47,803 nt of DNA from Halorhodospira abdelmalekii. Its GTDB lineage: Bacteria > Pseudomonadota > Gammaproteobacteria > Nitrococcales > Halorhodospiraceae. The translations under genes and the position numbers were made by a program. Shown here one piece after another: positions 15,360 to 23,741 of this stretch. Every line of letters starts with the position of its first letter. Position 1 is the stretch's first letter. The notes under the pieces are model-generated. The model was not told the DNA's origin and did no database searches. It saw only the letters and a program-made list of their open reading frames with translations. The stretch covers positions 1 through 47,803 of the forward strand of contig NZ_NRRN01000023.1 in assembly GCF_016583625.1 (NCBI RefSeq), read 5' to 3'.

Positions 15360-16724
15360 CTACCCGAGGATGCGCGCGAAGTCGTTATACAGCGCCAAGC
15401 TCATGATCGCGATGATCATCACGATGCCAACCCGTTGACCAATCAACAGCGCCTGATTGGAGGGCGGGCGCCCGGAAAGGGCTTCGTATCCCAGATAGAG
15501 CAGATGTCCACCATCGAGCACAGGGATCGGCAACAAATTCACCACACCGAGGGTGACGCTAATCAGTGCCAAGAAGAACAGAAAGGCGGTCAGACCGATC
15601 GCTGCGGTCTCACCGGCAAACTCGCCAATCGTCACCGGCCCGCCAATGTTCTGCAGACTCGCCTCGCCGACAACGATGCGAGCAATCATCTTCAACGTCA
15701 GCGTCGTCGTCTCCCAGGTCCGCTCCAGCCCGACCACGAACCCCTCCAGGGGACCGTGTTTCACCTCGCGGATCACGCGCTCGCGATACCCTTCTGGGAT
15801 CTGCGGACTGACCCCAAGGCGACCCACCTCCTGATCGCCGCGCTGTATCGCACCGAGAGTCACCGCCAGCGTCCCTGAGGCCCCGTCACGCTCGTAGCCG
15901 ATTTCGACCGTTTCGCCAGCGCGCGGTTCCAGTTCGCGGGTCAATTCTCGCCACGTCTCCACCGGCTCGCCGGCGACCGTGAGGATCCGGTCTCCCGGAC
16001 GCAGACCCGCCTCTCCCGCCGGCCCCTCATCCGGCACATGGCCGAGGAGCGTATCCAGGGTCGGCAGGTACATGTAGAGACCGATCGTGCCGAGGACATC
16101 GACGGTGTCACGGAGCTTCGGCTCAGCGGCCAAGTTCAGATAGTAGGTCTGCTCCCGGCCATCCTCCGTGCGCACAAGGATCGGCAACGCTTCATGACGG
16201 AAGCCGACATCGAGAATGATCATCACCGAGCGCTGCCACGTCGGCGCTTCACGCCCGGCAATGCTCAGGATCTCTTGTCCACGCTCCAGGCCAGCCTCAG
16301 CCGCCGGGGTCCCCTCCGGTGGTTGATCGATAATCGGCCGCTGCTGCTCGGTGCCGATCACCGCCACCGCCCAATAAATGAGTATGGCGAAGAGGAAATT
16401 CGCCGCCGGTCCGGCGAGAATAACCGCCGCCCGCTGCTTCAAAGGTCGGCTATTAAGGCTACGCTCCTGCTCTTCGGTCGTCAGATCGCCTTCGCGGCCA
16501 TCGATCATCTGGACGTAACCACCGAGCGGGATCGCTGCAATCACGTATTCGGTGTAATCAGGCGCCTTCCCGCGCCAACGCAGCAGGGGGCGACCAAAAC
16601 CGATGGAGAAGCGCCGTACTTTGATCCCGAAACGCCGCGCGACAAAAAAGTGACCGGCTTCATGGATCCCCACCAAGATGGTGATCGCAACGAGGAAGGC
16701 AAGGATGCTCCAGATGAGGGTCAT
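15360..16724 (-). CDS. rseP: Site-2 zinc metalloprotease RseP
   Basis: The protein has 454 residues (E. coli 450). It is an inner-membrane protease that cleaves anti-sigma factor RseA and remnant signal peptides. The first membrane segment holds the zinc motif HEAGH in VGIHEAGHFFVARRFG, and the last block holds LLPIPVLDGGHLLY with the third zinc ligand. Two PDZ domains lie between them (about 115-290). The ATG at 16724 gives MTLIWSILAFLVAI, a normal start; the longer frame to 16793 runs into dxr. It lies 16 bp after dxr in the same operon. Confidence 0.96.
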   Translation of the reverse strand: MTLIWSILAFLVAITILVGIHEAGHFFVARRFGIKVRRFSIGFGRPLLRWRGKAPDYTEYVIAAIPLGGYVQMIDGREGDLTTEEQERSLNSRPLKQRAAVILAGPAANFLFAILIYWAVAVIGTEQQRPIIDQPPEGTPAAEAGLERGQEILSIAGREAPTWQRSVMIILDVGFRHEALPILVRTEDGREQTYYLNLAAEPKLRDTVDVLGTIGLYMYLPTLDTLLGHVPDEGPAGEAGLRPGDRILTVAGEPVETWRELTRELEPRAGETVEIGYERDGASGTLAVTLGAIQRGDQEVGRLGVSPQIPEGYRERVIREVKHGPLEGFVVGLERTWETTTLTLKMIARIVVGEASLQNIGGPVTIGEFAGETAAIGLTAFLFFLALISVTLGVVNLLPIPVLDGGHLLYLGYEALSGRPPSNQALLIGQRVGIVMIIAIMSLALYNDFARILG

Positions 16725-16740
16725 AGGGTAACTCTCTAGT

Positions 16741-17919
16741 TCATTCGATCCAGCGGGCGACTGCACGCTCGGCCGCCCGGCGTGCGCGCGCATCGATCGT
16801 ACACGCCGACTCTAGGTCGGTCGGTACGCCAACCGCGCCCTCGGAAGCCAGCGCCTCTTCGATGACCGCGGCGATCCTATCGTACCGCAATCGGCCGCCG
16901 AGAAAGGCATCAACTGCCACCTCGTTCGCTCCGTTGAGTACGGCACAAGCGCCACCACCACTACGCAGCGCCTGATAGGCCAACCCCAGACAGGGAAAGC
17001 GGCGCTCGTCGACCGGCTCGATCTCCAGCTTACCGGCCGCCACCAGATCGGTCAGCGCCACACCGGAGGCGATACGCTCCGGAAAACCGAGTGCATAGGA
17101 GATCGGTACGCGCATATCGGGGGCGCCGATCTGCGCAATGTAGGAGCCGTCGTGATAGCCAACCAAGGCGTGGATCAAGCTCTGTCGGTGGATCACCACA
17201 TCGATGCGCTCAGACGGCAGATCGAAGAGGTGACACGCTTCAATGACCTCCAAGCCTTTATTCATCATTGTCGCCGAGTCGACGGAGATCTTTCGTCCCA
17301 TCGACCAGTTCGGATGGGCACACGCCTCCTCGGGGGTCACTGCCGCCAGCGTCGCCGGATCGCGGTCGCGAAATGGCCCCCCAGAGGCGGTCAAGACGAT
17401 ACGCTCGATTCCGTTCCCAGTGAGTCGCTTATCGGCCGGCAGAGCCTGAAAGACGGCGTTATGCTCGCTGTCAACCGGCACAATCTGCGCCCCACTGCGC
17501 TGCGCCGTTGCCATAAAGAGCTCACCAGCCACCACCAAGGTCTCCTTGTTGGCCAGCAAGATCCTCTTCCCGGCGCTACAAGCGGCCAGCGATGAGGCCA
17601 AACCCGCAGCACCGACAACGGCGGTGACCACGGCATCCACACTCTCCAGAGCCGCTAATTCGGCCACTCCCGTCTCACCGGCAGCGACCTCAATCCCTTG
17701 CAGACCGACCTCTTGCAAGCGCCGTTCGAGTTCAGCCGCCGCCTGCGGATCGGCCAAAGCGGCGTAGCGTGGCCGGTGGCTCTGGCAAATCTCAAAGAGT
17801 CCGTCGACATCGCGCCCCGCCGCCACCGCCTCAACGCAGAGGCGCTGCGGGTGCCGGGCCGCCACATCCAATGTACTGCGCCCGATCGAGCCGGTCGCAC
17901 CGAGGATTGCCAATCGCAT
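16741..17919 (-). CDS. dxr: 1-deoxy-D-xylulose 5-phosphate reductoisomerase
   Basis: The protein has 392 residues and converts DXP to MEP with NADPH, the committed step of the MEP isoprenoid route. That route feeds undecaprenyl-PP (uppS nearby) and, in phototrophs, the phytyl or geranylgeranyl tail and carotenoids. The NADPH-binding start is GATGSIGRSTLDV. LTASGGPFRDRD and HPNWSMGRKISVDSATMMNK carry the metal and substrate residues. The ATG at 17919 overlaps the cdsA stop in TAATG, which decides the start. Confidence 0.97.
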   Translation of the reverse strand: MRLAILGATGSIGRSTLDVAARHPQRLCVEAVAAGRDVDGLFEICQSHRPRYAALADPQAAAELERRLQEVGLQGIEVAAGETGVAELAALESVDAVVTAVVGAAGLASSLAACSAGKRILLANKETLVVAGELFMATAQRSGAQIVPVDSEHNAVFQALPADKRLTGNGIERIVLTASGGPFRDRDPATLAAVTPEEACAHPNWSMGRKISVDSATMMNKGLEVIEACHLFDLPSERIDVVIHRQSLIHALVGYHDGSYIAQIGAPDMRVPISYALGFPERIASGVALTDLVAAGKLEIEPVDERRFPCLGLAYQALRSGGGACAVLNGANEVAVDAFLGGRLRYDRIAAVIEEALASEGAVGVPTDLESACTIDARARRAAERAVARWIE

Positions 17920-18746
17920 TACATTCCGCTCTGCCACCACGCCAACCCCGCTGCCAAAAACGGCGCTGCCGCCGTCAGACTATCGATTCGATCCAACACC
18001 CCACCGTGTCCGGGGAGGATGCCCCCACTGTCCTTGATCCCACGCTGTCGCTTGAGCATGCTCTCGAAGAGGTCGCCGACGACCGAGGCGACCACAACCA
18101 GCACGGTAAGCAACACGAGGTAAGTCCACATTGGCGCTGCCGGCTGCATCACGGCCAGCAGCAGCAACCCTGCCGAAACGGCCGCACCCCCGCCGACGAT
18201 GGCCCCTTCCCACGTCTTACCGGGGCTGATCCGTGGCGCTAAGCGGTGCCGCCCCCAAGCTCGGCCACCGAAGTAGGCACCGGTATCCGCTCCCCAGACC
18301 AGAACCAACAGGAAGGTATGCCAAAACGGCCCCCACGGGGTGTGACCGTGCAGATAGACCAGGGCCAACCAGCACGGCCACAGCAGCAACCAACCGACAA
18401 TCCCGGCGACAAGTGGCGACGGGGCACTGAGGCCGCGCACGGTAAAGAGCCACAACCAGCCAACTGCTCCCAACCACAACGCGACTGTCGAGTAGAAGAT
18501 ATACGGCACCCACTCCGGAGCCCAGACCAACAACCCGTACCCCGGCACCAGAGTGAGCAGGAAAGCGGCTACCAAGGCGGCGCGCCGTTGCAGATGGCTG
18601 ACCCCCATCAGCTGCGTCCACTCCCAAGCCGCAACCCCAGCACCGGCAGCGACGATCCAAGCGATCGCCGCAGTCGGCAGCAGCCAAATAGCGGCCAGCA
18701 GTAAAGGCCCCAAGAAGAGCGCCGTAACGACTCGCGCTCTAAGCAT
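17919..18746 (-). CDS. cdsA: Phosphatidate cytidylyltransferase
   Basis: This polytopic inner-membrane enzyme of 275 residues makes CDP-diacylglycerol from phosphatidate and CTP. Hydrophobic segments fill the protein, and the C-terminal family signature is clear: SMLKRQRGIKDSGGILPGHG continuing to GVLDRIDS. The ATG at 18746 overlaps the last 8 bases of uppS. It lies between uppS and dxr as in E. coli and relatives. Confidence 0.95.
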   Translation of the reverse strand: MLRARVVTALFLGPLLLAAIWLLPTAAIAWIVAAGAGVAAWEWTQLMGVSHLQRRAALVAAFLLTLVPGYGLLVWAPEWVPYIFYSTVALWLGAVGWLWLFTVRGLSAPSPLVAGIVGWLLLWPCWLALVYLHGHTPWGPFWHTFLLVLVWGADTGAYFGGRAWGRHRLAPRISPGKTWEGAIVGGGAAVSAGLLLLAVMQPAAPMWTYLVLLTVLVVVASVVGDLFESMLKRQRGIKDSGGILPGHGGVLDRIDSLTAAAPFLAAGLAWWQSGM

Positions 18747-19551
18747 CCCGCGCCTGCCCTAACGGCACCGCAGCGAGCTGTTGCTCACCAGCGCCCTGCT
18801 TGCTACCGAGCTCCCCGAAGCGGCGCTCGCGCTCCGCAAAGTCCTCTAACGCAACCGCCAGCTCATCAGGAGTGAAATCGGGCCACAGGGTCTCCGTAAA
18901 GTAAAGTTCAGTGTAAGCCAACTGCCAGAGTAGAAAATTAGAGAGCCGTTGCTCCCCTCCCGTGCGGATAAAGAGATCGGGGTCGGGAATATCGGGAGCG
19001 CACAGGGCCGAGCGCAGCGCTGCTTCATCGATCTGCGCTGGGTCGAGTTCACCACGTACCGCGGCGCTCGCTAGCCGGCGTGTCGCCTCGCTCAACTCCC
19101 AGCGTCCGCCGTAACTCGTCGCAACAACGAGCGTCAGTGCATCGTTCGCGGCTGTCTCCTCTTCAGCCAAGGTCAACCGCTGCTGCAGCCCCTTTTCCAG
19201 CCGACCACGCTCGCCAATAAAACGCAAACGGATGTTGTTGCGCTTGAGCTCGGCGAGTTCGCGATCGAGCGTCGTGCGAAACAGCTCCATGAGCACCCGC
19301 ACCTCGGCCTTCGGGCGCCGCCAATTCTCGCTGCTGAAGGCAAAGAGGGTCAGCGCCCGCACCTGCAGCCGAGCACAGACCTCGATCACCCCACGCACGG
19401 CCTGCACCCCAGCATAGTGCCCAGCATGGCGCGGCTGACCGCGCTGCTGCGCCCAGCGCCCATTGCCGTCCATGACGATAGCAACATGCTCGGGGAGCGA
19501 GACGCCGGAGAGGCGATCGGCGATCCGTTCTGCGGTCTCAGGGACATCCAT
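18739..19551 (-). CDS. uppS: Undecaprenyl diphosphate synthase (cis-prenyltransferase)
   Basis: The protein has 270 residues and extends farnesyl-PP with isopentenyl-PP to the C55 carrier lipid for peptidoglycan and LPS. MDGNGRWAQQRGQPRHAGH holds the catalytic Asp and the phosphate-binding residues, FSSENWRRP and SYGGRWE follow, and IRTGGEQRLSNFLLWQLAY is near the end. About 25 extra C-terminal residues are rich in Gln, Gly and Ala. It stands 13 bp after frr. Confidence 0.97.
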   Translation of the reverse strand: MDVPETAERIADRLSGVSLPEHVAIVMDGNGRWAQQRGQPRHAGHYAGVQAVRGVIEVCARLQVRALTLFAFSSENWRRPKAEVRVLMELFRTTLDRELAELKRNNIRLRFIGERGRLEKGLQQRLTLAEEETAANDALTLVVATSYGGRWELSEATRRLASAAVRGELDPAQIDEAALRSALCAPDIPDPDLFIRTGGEQRLSNFLLWQLAYTELYFTETLWPDFTPDELAVALEDFAERERRFGELGSKQGAGEQQLAAVPLGQARDA

Positions 19552-19564
19552 AACGGGCGGCCGC

Positions 19565-20122
19565 TCAGATTTCCATCAGCTCGCGCTCTTTCTCCTCGAG
19601 CACTCGATCCACTTGCCCGACATATTGATCGGTCAATTTTTGGATCTTCTCTTGGCCACCGCGCTCCTCATCCTCGGTGATCTCCTTGCCCTTAGCCAGA
19701 TCCTTGAGATCGGAGTTGGCATCGCGGCGCACATTGCGAATGGCCACCCGTGCCTGCTCGGCCTCATTTCTGACTAGGCGCACCATCTCCTTGCGCCGCT
19801 CTTCGGTCAGTGGCGGCAACGGCACCCGGATGGTCTGCCCCGCAGTCACCGGACTGAGCCCTAGATTCGAGGCCATGATCGCCTTCTCAACGACCGGCAC
19901 CATGCTCTTCTCCCACGGCACCACGCTCAGCGTTCGGGAGTCCTCGACACTGACGTTAGCCACCTGTTTGATCGGCATCTCGGCACCGTAGTACTCGACG
20001 TGGACGGCATCGAGTAGACTGGTTTGAGCACGTCCGGTACGCAGCCGCGAAAGATCGCTTTTAAGGCTCTCTACCGCTTTGGCCATCCGCCTTTCGGCGT
20101 CACTATGAATATCATCGATCAC
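19565..20122 (-). CDS. frr: Ribosome recycling factor
   Basis: The protein has exactly 185 residues, the normal length. It splits post-termination ribosomes together with EF-G. The L-shaped three-helix bundle is recognisable from [20 protein letters not shown], the [12 protein letters not shown] hinge and the long C-terminal helix ([15 protein letters not shown]). The start is a GTG at 20122 with AGGAGG 8 bases upstream, overlapping the pyrH stop as GTGA. The frame is open much further upstream, but that part runs over pyrH. Confidence 0.97.
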   Translation of the reverse strand: MIDDIHSDAERRMAKAVESLKSDLSRLRTGRAQTSLLDAVHVEYYGAEMPIKQVANVSVEDSRTLSVVPWEKSMVPVVEKAIMASNLGLSPVTAGQTIRVPLPPLTEERRKEMVRLVRNEAEQARVAIRNVRRDANSDLKDLAKGKEITEDEERGGQEKIQKLTDQYVGQVDRVLEEKERELMEI

Positions 20123-20871
20123 GGTTGTTCCTCCTCGGCACTGGCGCTGGACGGCCCGGGATCGACGACCGTCCCCACCGGCATGCCTTGGGCCGCCTGG
20201 ACCACCATCCCGGGCTGCGTCATATCGAAGACCATGATGCGCATCCCCTGGTCGCGACACAGGACGATAGCGGTAGCATCCATTACTTCCAAACGCCGGC
20301 TCAGGACCTCGTCATAAGTCAACTGCTCGTAGCGACGCGCTGTCGGATCTCTGACCGGATCAGCACTATAGACCCCATCAACCTTAGTCCCCTTAAGCAA
20401 CAGCTCGGCACCGATTTCGACCGCCCGGAGACTGGCAGCAGAATCGGTCGTAAAAAAGGGATTGCCCGTCCCAGCGGCAAAGATTACGATCCGCCCCTTC
20501 TCCAAGTGGCGCACGGCGCGGCGCCGAATGTAATCTTCACAGACTTGGTTGATCTTGATCGCCGACATGACCCGGCTGAAGACACCGCGACGCTCCAGGG
20601 CATCCTGCAACGCCAAAGCATTCATGACGGTCGCCAGCATCCCCATGTGATCGGCGCTCACCCGATCCATCCCCGCGGCCGCCAGACCGGCACCGCGGAA
20701 GATATTACCACCGCCGATCACAACCGCGACCTCGACCCCGAGCGCCCGGACTTCGGAGAGTTCGTCGGCAATACGGCTTAAGGTCGTTGCGGAGATGCCG
20801 TACTCGACCTCCCCGAGCAGCGCCTCGCCGCTGAGTTTGATAAGAATTCGGCGATAGCGTGGCACCGTCAT
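20119..20871 (-). CDS. pyrH: Uridylate kinase
   Basis: This hexameric amino-acid-kinase-fold enzyme of 250 residues phosphorylates UMP to UDP. The opening [14 protein letters not shown] and the [12 protein letters not shown] loop bind phosphates. [17 protein letters not shown] and [15 protein letters not shown] are family blocks. About ten extra C-terminal residues (ASAEEEQP) go beyond the usual end. It is in the order tsf-pyrH-frr, with a 112-bp gap after tsf. Confidence 0.97.
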   Translation of the reverse strand: MTVPRYRRILIKLSGEALLGEVEYGISATTLSRIADELSEVRALGVEVAVVIGGGNIFRGAGLAAAGMDRVSADHMGMLATVMNALALQDALERRGVFSRVMSAIKINQVCEDYIRRRAVRHLEKGRIVIFAAGTGNPFFTTDSAASLRAVEIGAELLLKGTKVDGVYSADPVRDPTARRYEQLTYDEVLSRRLEVMDATAIVLCRDQGMRIMVFDMTQPGMVVQAAQGMPVGTVVDPGPSSASAEEEQP

Positions 20872-20983
20872 CTACAATCGGCTCCCCTGTTGAGCGCGAG
20901 CGAGCGCCCTGACCGGATCCAGCAACCCCGGGCAGGCGCTGCTCACTCGCCGTTACCCAGCCGCAACCGCGGCGCGGGCGTCG

Positions 20984-21871
20984 TCAGGCGCCACGGACCT
21001 GAGCCATCACCTCGTCAGCGAAGCTCTCGTCCTTCTTCTCCTTGCCCTCTCCGACCTCGTAACGGGTAAAGCGCAGAACCTGAGCGCCCTGGCCCTTGAG
21101 TAGATCCCCCACTGTTTGATCAGGATCCTTGACGAAGGGCTGCCCCAGCAGCGTAATCTCGTTCAGGTGCTTGTTGACTCGGCCCTCGACCATCTTCTCA
21201 ATAATTGCCTCGGGCTTGCCGCTCTCCCGTGCTTGCGCCACGAAGATCTCACGCTCGGCGGCAATCTGCGCCTCCGGGACATCTTCACGCGCTACACAAA
21301 GCGGCGCCGAGGCGGCAATGTGCATCGCCAAATCGCGACCGAGCGCCTCATCACCGCCGCTGAACTCGACCATAACCCCAATGCGGGCACCGTGCAGATA
21401 GTGCACCACCTGGCCGCCGCCAGCATAACGGACAAAGCGGCGAATCTCGATGTTCTCGCCCAATTGCGCCACCATCTCCTGGCGCAGCGTCGCGACCGAC
21501 TTGCCGTCGGCCTGACGATCCACCTCGCAAGCGAGCAGGGCATCAAGATCGGCCGGCTCCTGATCCAGGGCGCATTGGGCAATCGCCTCGGCGAAGCCAC
21601 GAAACTCATCGCCGTTGGCTACGAAGTCGGTCTCGCTGTTGATCTCCACCATAACACCACTGCAGCCATCGGCTGCCCGCGCTGCTGCAATTCGCCCCTC
21701 GGCAGCGACCCGCCCGGCCTTCTTATCGGCCTTGGCCAGCCCCTTCTTGCGCATCAACTCAGCAGCGGCATCGAGATCACCGTCGGTCTCGACCAACGCC
21801 TTTTTGCACTCCATCATGCCTGAGCCGGTCCGCTCACGCAGCTCTTTAACCAGACTTGCAGATACACTCAT
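20984..21871 (-). CDS. tsf: Elongation factor Ts
   Basis: The protein has 295 residues and is the nucleotide exchange factor for EF-Tu. The start MSVSASLVKELRERTGSGMM followed by ECKKAL is the family signature, and the second signature is around EINSETDFVANGDEF. Dimerisation and core domains follow. The ATG at 21871 was chosen; the frame reaches a TTG two codons upstream, which is not needed. GAGGGG lies 12 bases before the ATG. It is 14 bp after rpsB in the same operon. Confidence 0.97.
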   Translation of the reverse strand: MSVSASLVKELRERTGSGMMECKKALVETDGDLDAAAELMRKKGLAKADKKAGRVAAEGRIAAARAADGCSGVMVEINSETDFVANGDEFRGFAEAIAQCALDQEPADLDALLACEVDRQADGKSVATLRQEMVAQLGENIEIRRFVRYAGGGQVVHYLHGARIGVMVEFSGGDEALGRDLAMHIAASAPLCVAREDVPEAQIAAEREIFVAQARESGKPEAIIEKMVEGRVNKHLNEITLLGQPFVKDPDQTVGDLLKGQGAQVLRFTRYEVGEGKEKKDESFADEVMAQVRGA

Positions 21872-21885
21872 GAACAACTATCCCC

Positions 21886-22629
21886 TCAGGATGCGGTCTC
21901 GTTGATCTCGACAAAGTCGTCTTTACCCGCGGCTGCCGCCTGGCTCGCCGCCTGCTTGGCATCGAGTACAGCGTCAGCGATACCGGAGACGTAGAGCTCG
22001 ATGGCGCGAATCGCATCGTCGTTGCCTGGAATGACGTAGTCGACCTGGCGGGGGGAGCAGTTGGTATCGACGACCCCGATCACCGGGATCCCGAGCTTGT
22101 TCGCCTCAGCCACCGCGATATGCTCATAGCCAACGTCGACGATAAAAAGCGCATCCGGCAGCCGCTCCATATTCTTGATGCCGGCCAAGCTACGGTTGAG
22201 CTTCTCCATCTCGCGCGTCAGCGACAGCGCCTCACGCTTGGTCACTTTCTCGAATGTGCCGTCCTGAGAGCGGGTCTCAAGCTCCTTTAAGCGGGCGATC
22301 GAGTGCTTGACCGTGCGGAAGTTGGTCAGCATGCCGCCGAGCCAACGGTGATCGACGTAGGGTTGAGCACAGCGCTGCGCGTGCTCACGCACCAGCTCGC
22401 GGGCCGAGCGCTTGGTACCAACGATGAGGATTCGCCCGCCCTTCGCCGCTAACCGACCCACGAAGTTCAGGGCATCCTTATAGAGAGGCAGGCTCTTTTC
22501 GAGGTTGATGATGTGGATCTTGTTGCGCTCGCCGAAGATATAGGGGCGCATCTTCGGGTTCCAGAAGCGGGTCTGGTGGCCAAAGTGGACACCCGCCTCC
22601 AGCATCTGTCGCATGGAAACGTCAGCCAT
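21886..22629 (-). CDS. rpsB: 30S ribosomal protein S2
   Basis: The protein has 247 residues. The start [20 protein letters not shown] is the S2 family opening; [20 protein letters not shown] and the VDTNCSP motif confirm it. The C-terminal tail is Ala/Gln rich. The ATG at 22629 has GGAG nearby (GAGGAGAGTAGTGAAC before the ATG), while the longer frame to 22671 lacks a site. It is the first gene of the rpsB-tsf unit, behind a promoter at 22801-22829. Confidence 0.98.
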   Translation of the reverse strand: MADVSMRQMLEAGVHFGHQTRFWNPKMRPYIFGERNKIHIINLEKSLPLYKDALNFVGRLAAKGGRILIVGTKRSARELVREHAQRCAQPYVDHRWLGGMLTNFRTVKHSIARLKELETRSQDGTFEKVTKREALSLTREMEKLNRSLAGIKNMERLPDALFIVDVGYEHIAVAEANKLGIPVIGVVDTNCSPRQVDYVIPGNDDAIRAIELYVSGIADAVLDAKQAASQAAAAGKDDFVEINETAS

Positions 22630-22794
22630 GTTCACTACTCTCCTCAAATGTCGGGTTACGCCTCCATACATCCCTCACACGGCAACCCGCGCTGCGGGCA
22701 CCCGGCCGCATGTGCCGATGTATGTGTGGTTTTTAAGTTTTGCGTGCGTCGGGAGCCGAGCACCGTCCGCAGCGCCACCGAACGCCCGGTAGCG
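22630..22794 (-). other. Long 5' leader of rpsB
   Basis: If the promoter at 22801-22829 is right, the rpsB mRNA has a leader of about 165 nt. In many gammaproteobacteria S2 represses its own operon through such a leader. The reverse strand contains GGGTGCCCGCAGCGCGGGTT-type GC-rich inverted segments near 22690-22710 that could fold. I could not confirm the consensus of a known S2 leader by eye. Confidence 0.35.
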
Positions 22795-22800
22795 CCGCGC

Positions 22801-22829
22801 TTTATAACACCGATTCACGCTCGGGACAA
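22801..22829 (-). promoter_or_regulatory. Sigma-70 promoter for rpsB-tsf
   Basis: The reverse strand has a -35 TTGTCC (22829-22824), 17 bases, then a -10 TATAAA (22806-22801). The -10 matches 5 of 6 consensus bases and the -35 matches 4 of 6. It points toward rpsB and sits in the divergent rpsB/map region. Confidence 0.6.
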
Positions 22830-22874
22830 GCGCACCCCGGCGACTTACGCCACGCGATATGCTAGAGTCGGCAC

Positions 22875-23639
22875 ATGGCAATTCCGATCAAAACCGCAGA
22901 TGAGATCGCGGCCATGCGCTGCGCCGGTCGGCTCGCAGCCGACGTGCTCGACATGGTCACCCCCTACGTCGAAGCAGGGGTCACGACGGAGTGGCTGGAT
23001 GCCCTCTGCCATCGCTACATCACCGAGGAGCTCGGGGCGATACCGGCACCGCTCGACTATCGCGGCTTTCCCAAGGCGACGTGCATCTCCGTCAACCACG
23101 TCGTCTGCCACGGCATTCCCGGCCCCAAAAAGCTTAAAAAAGGCGATATCGTCAACGTCGATATCACGGTGATCAAGGCCGGGTGGCACGGGGATACCAG
23201 CCGTATGTTCTTTGTCGGCGAACCGAGCATCCGCGCCCGCCGCCTGGTCGAGGTCGCCAAGGAGAGCCTGTGGCGGGGCATTGAGCAGGTGCACCCCGGA
23301 GCCACCCTGGGCGATATCGGCCACGCTGTCCAGCAGCACGCCGAATCCCACCACTTCTCGATCGTCCGCGAGTACTGCGGCCACGGCATCGGCCAAGCGT
23401 TCCACGAAGAACCACAAGTGCTCCACTACGGAACCCCAGGCCAAGGCAGCGTACTGGAGCCAGGGATGACCTTTACGATCGAACCCATGGTCAACGCCGG
23501 ACGGCCGGAGACCCGTCTGTTGCGTGACAACTGGACCGTAGTCACCAAAGATCGCAACCTCTCGGCGCAGTGGGAACACACCGTGCTGGTCACCGAAAAC
23601 GGCTATGAGGTGCTGACCCTTGGGGCCGATGAGCGCTGA
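22875..23639 (+). CDS. map: Methionine aminopeptidase, type I
   Basis: The protein has 254 residues and removes the initiator Met from nascent proteins. The five metal ligands can be placed: VNVDITV and WHGDTSRMF hold the two aspartates, GHGIGQAFHEEP the histidine, GMTFTIEPM the first glutamate and WEHTVLVTENG the second. There is no N-terminal zinc finger, so it is the short bacterial type. It diverges from rpsB, as in many Proteobacteria, and is followed by glnD. Confidence 0.98.
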   Translation: MAIPIKTADEIAAMRCAGRLAADVLDMVTPYVEAGVTTEWLDALCHRYITEELGAIPAPLDYRGFPKATCISVNHVVCHGIPGPKKLKKGDIVNVDITVIKAGWHGDTSRMFFVGEPSIRARRLVEVAKESLWRGIEQVHPGATLGDIGHAVQQHAESHHFSIVREYCGHGIGQAFHEEPQVLHYGTPGQGSVLEPGMTFTIEPMVNAGRPETRLLRDNWTVVTKDRNLSAQWEHTVLVTENGYEVLTLGADER

Positions 23640-23741
23640 TCGGCGCACCCCCCGCCTCGCCCCCTCCCAGGAGCAGCAGAGAACCGCCATCCTGAACGGA
23701 GGGAGAGGAGCGGAGTGGGAGTGGCAGAGGAGCGATGCACT

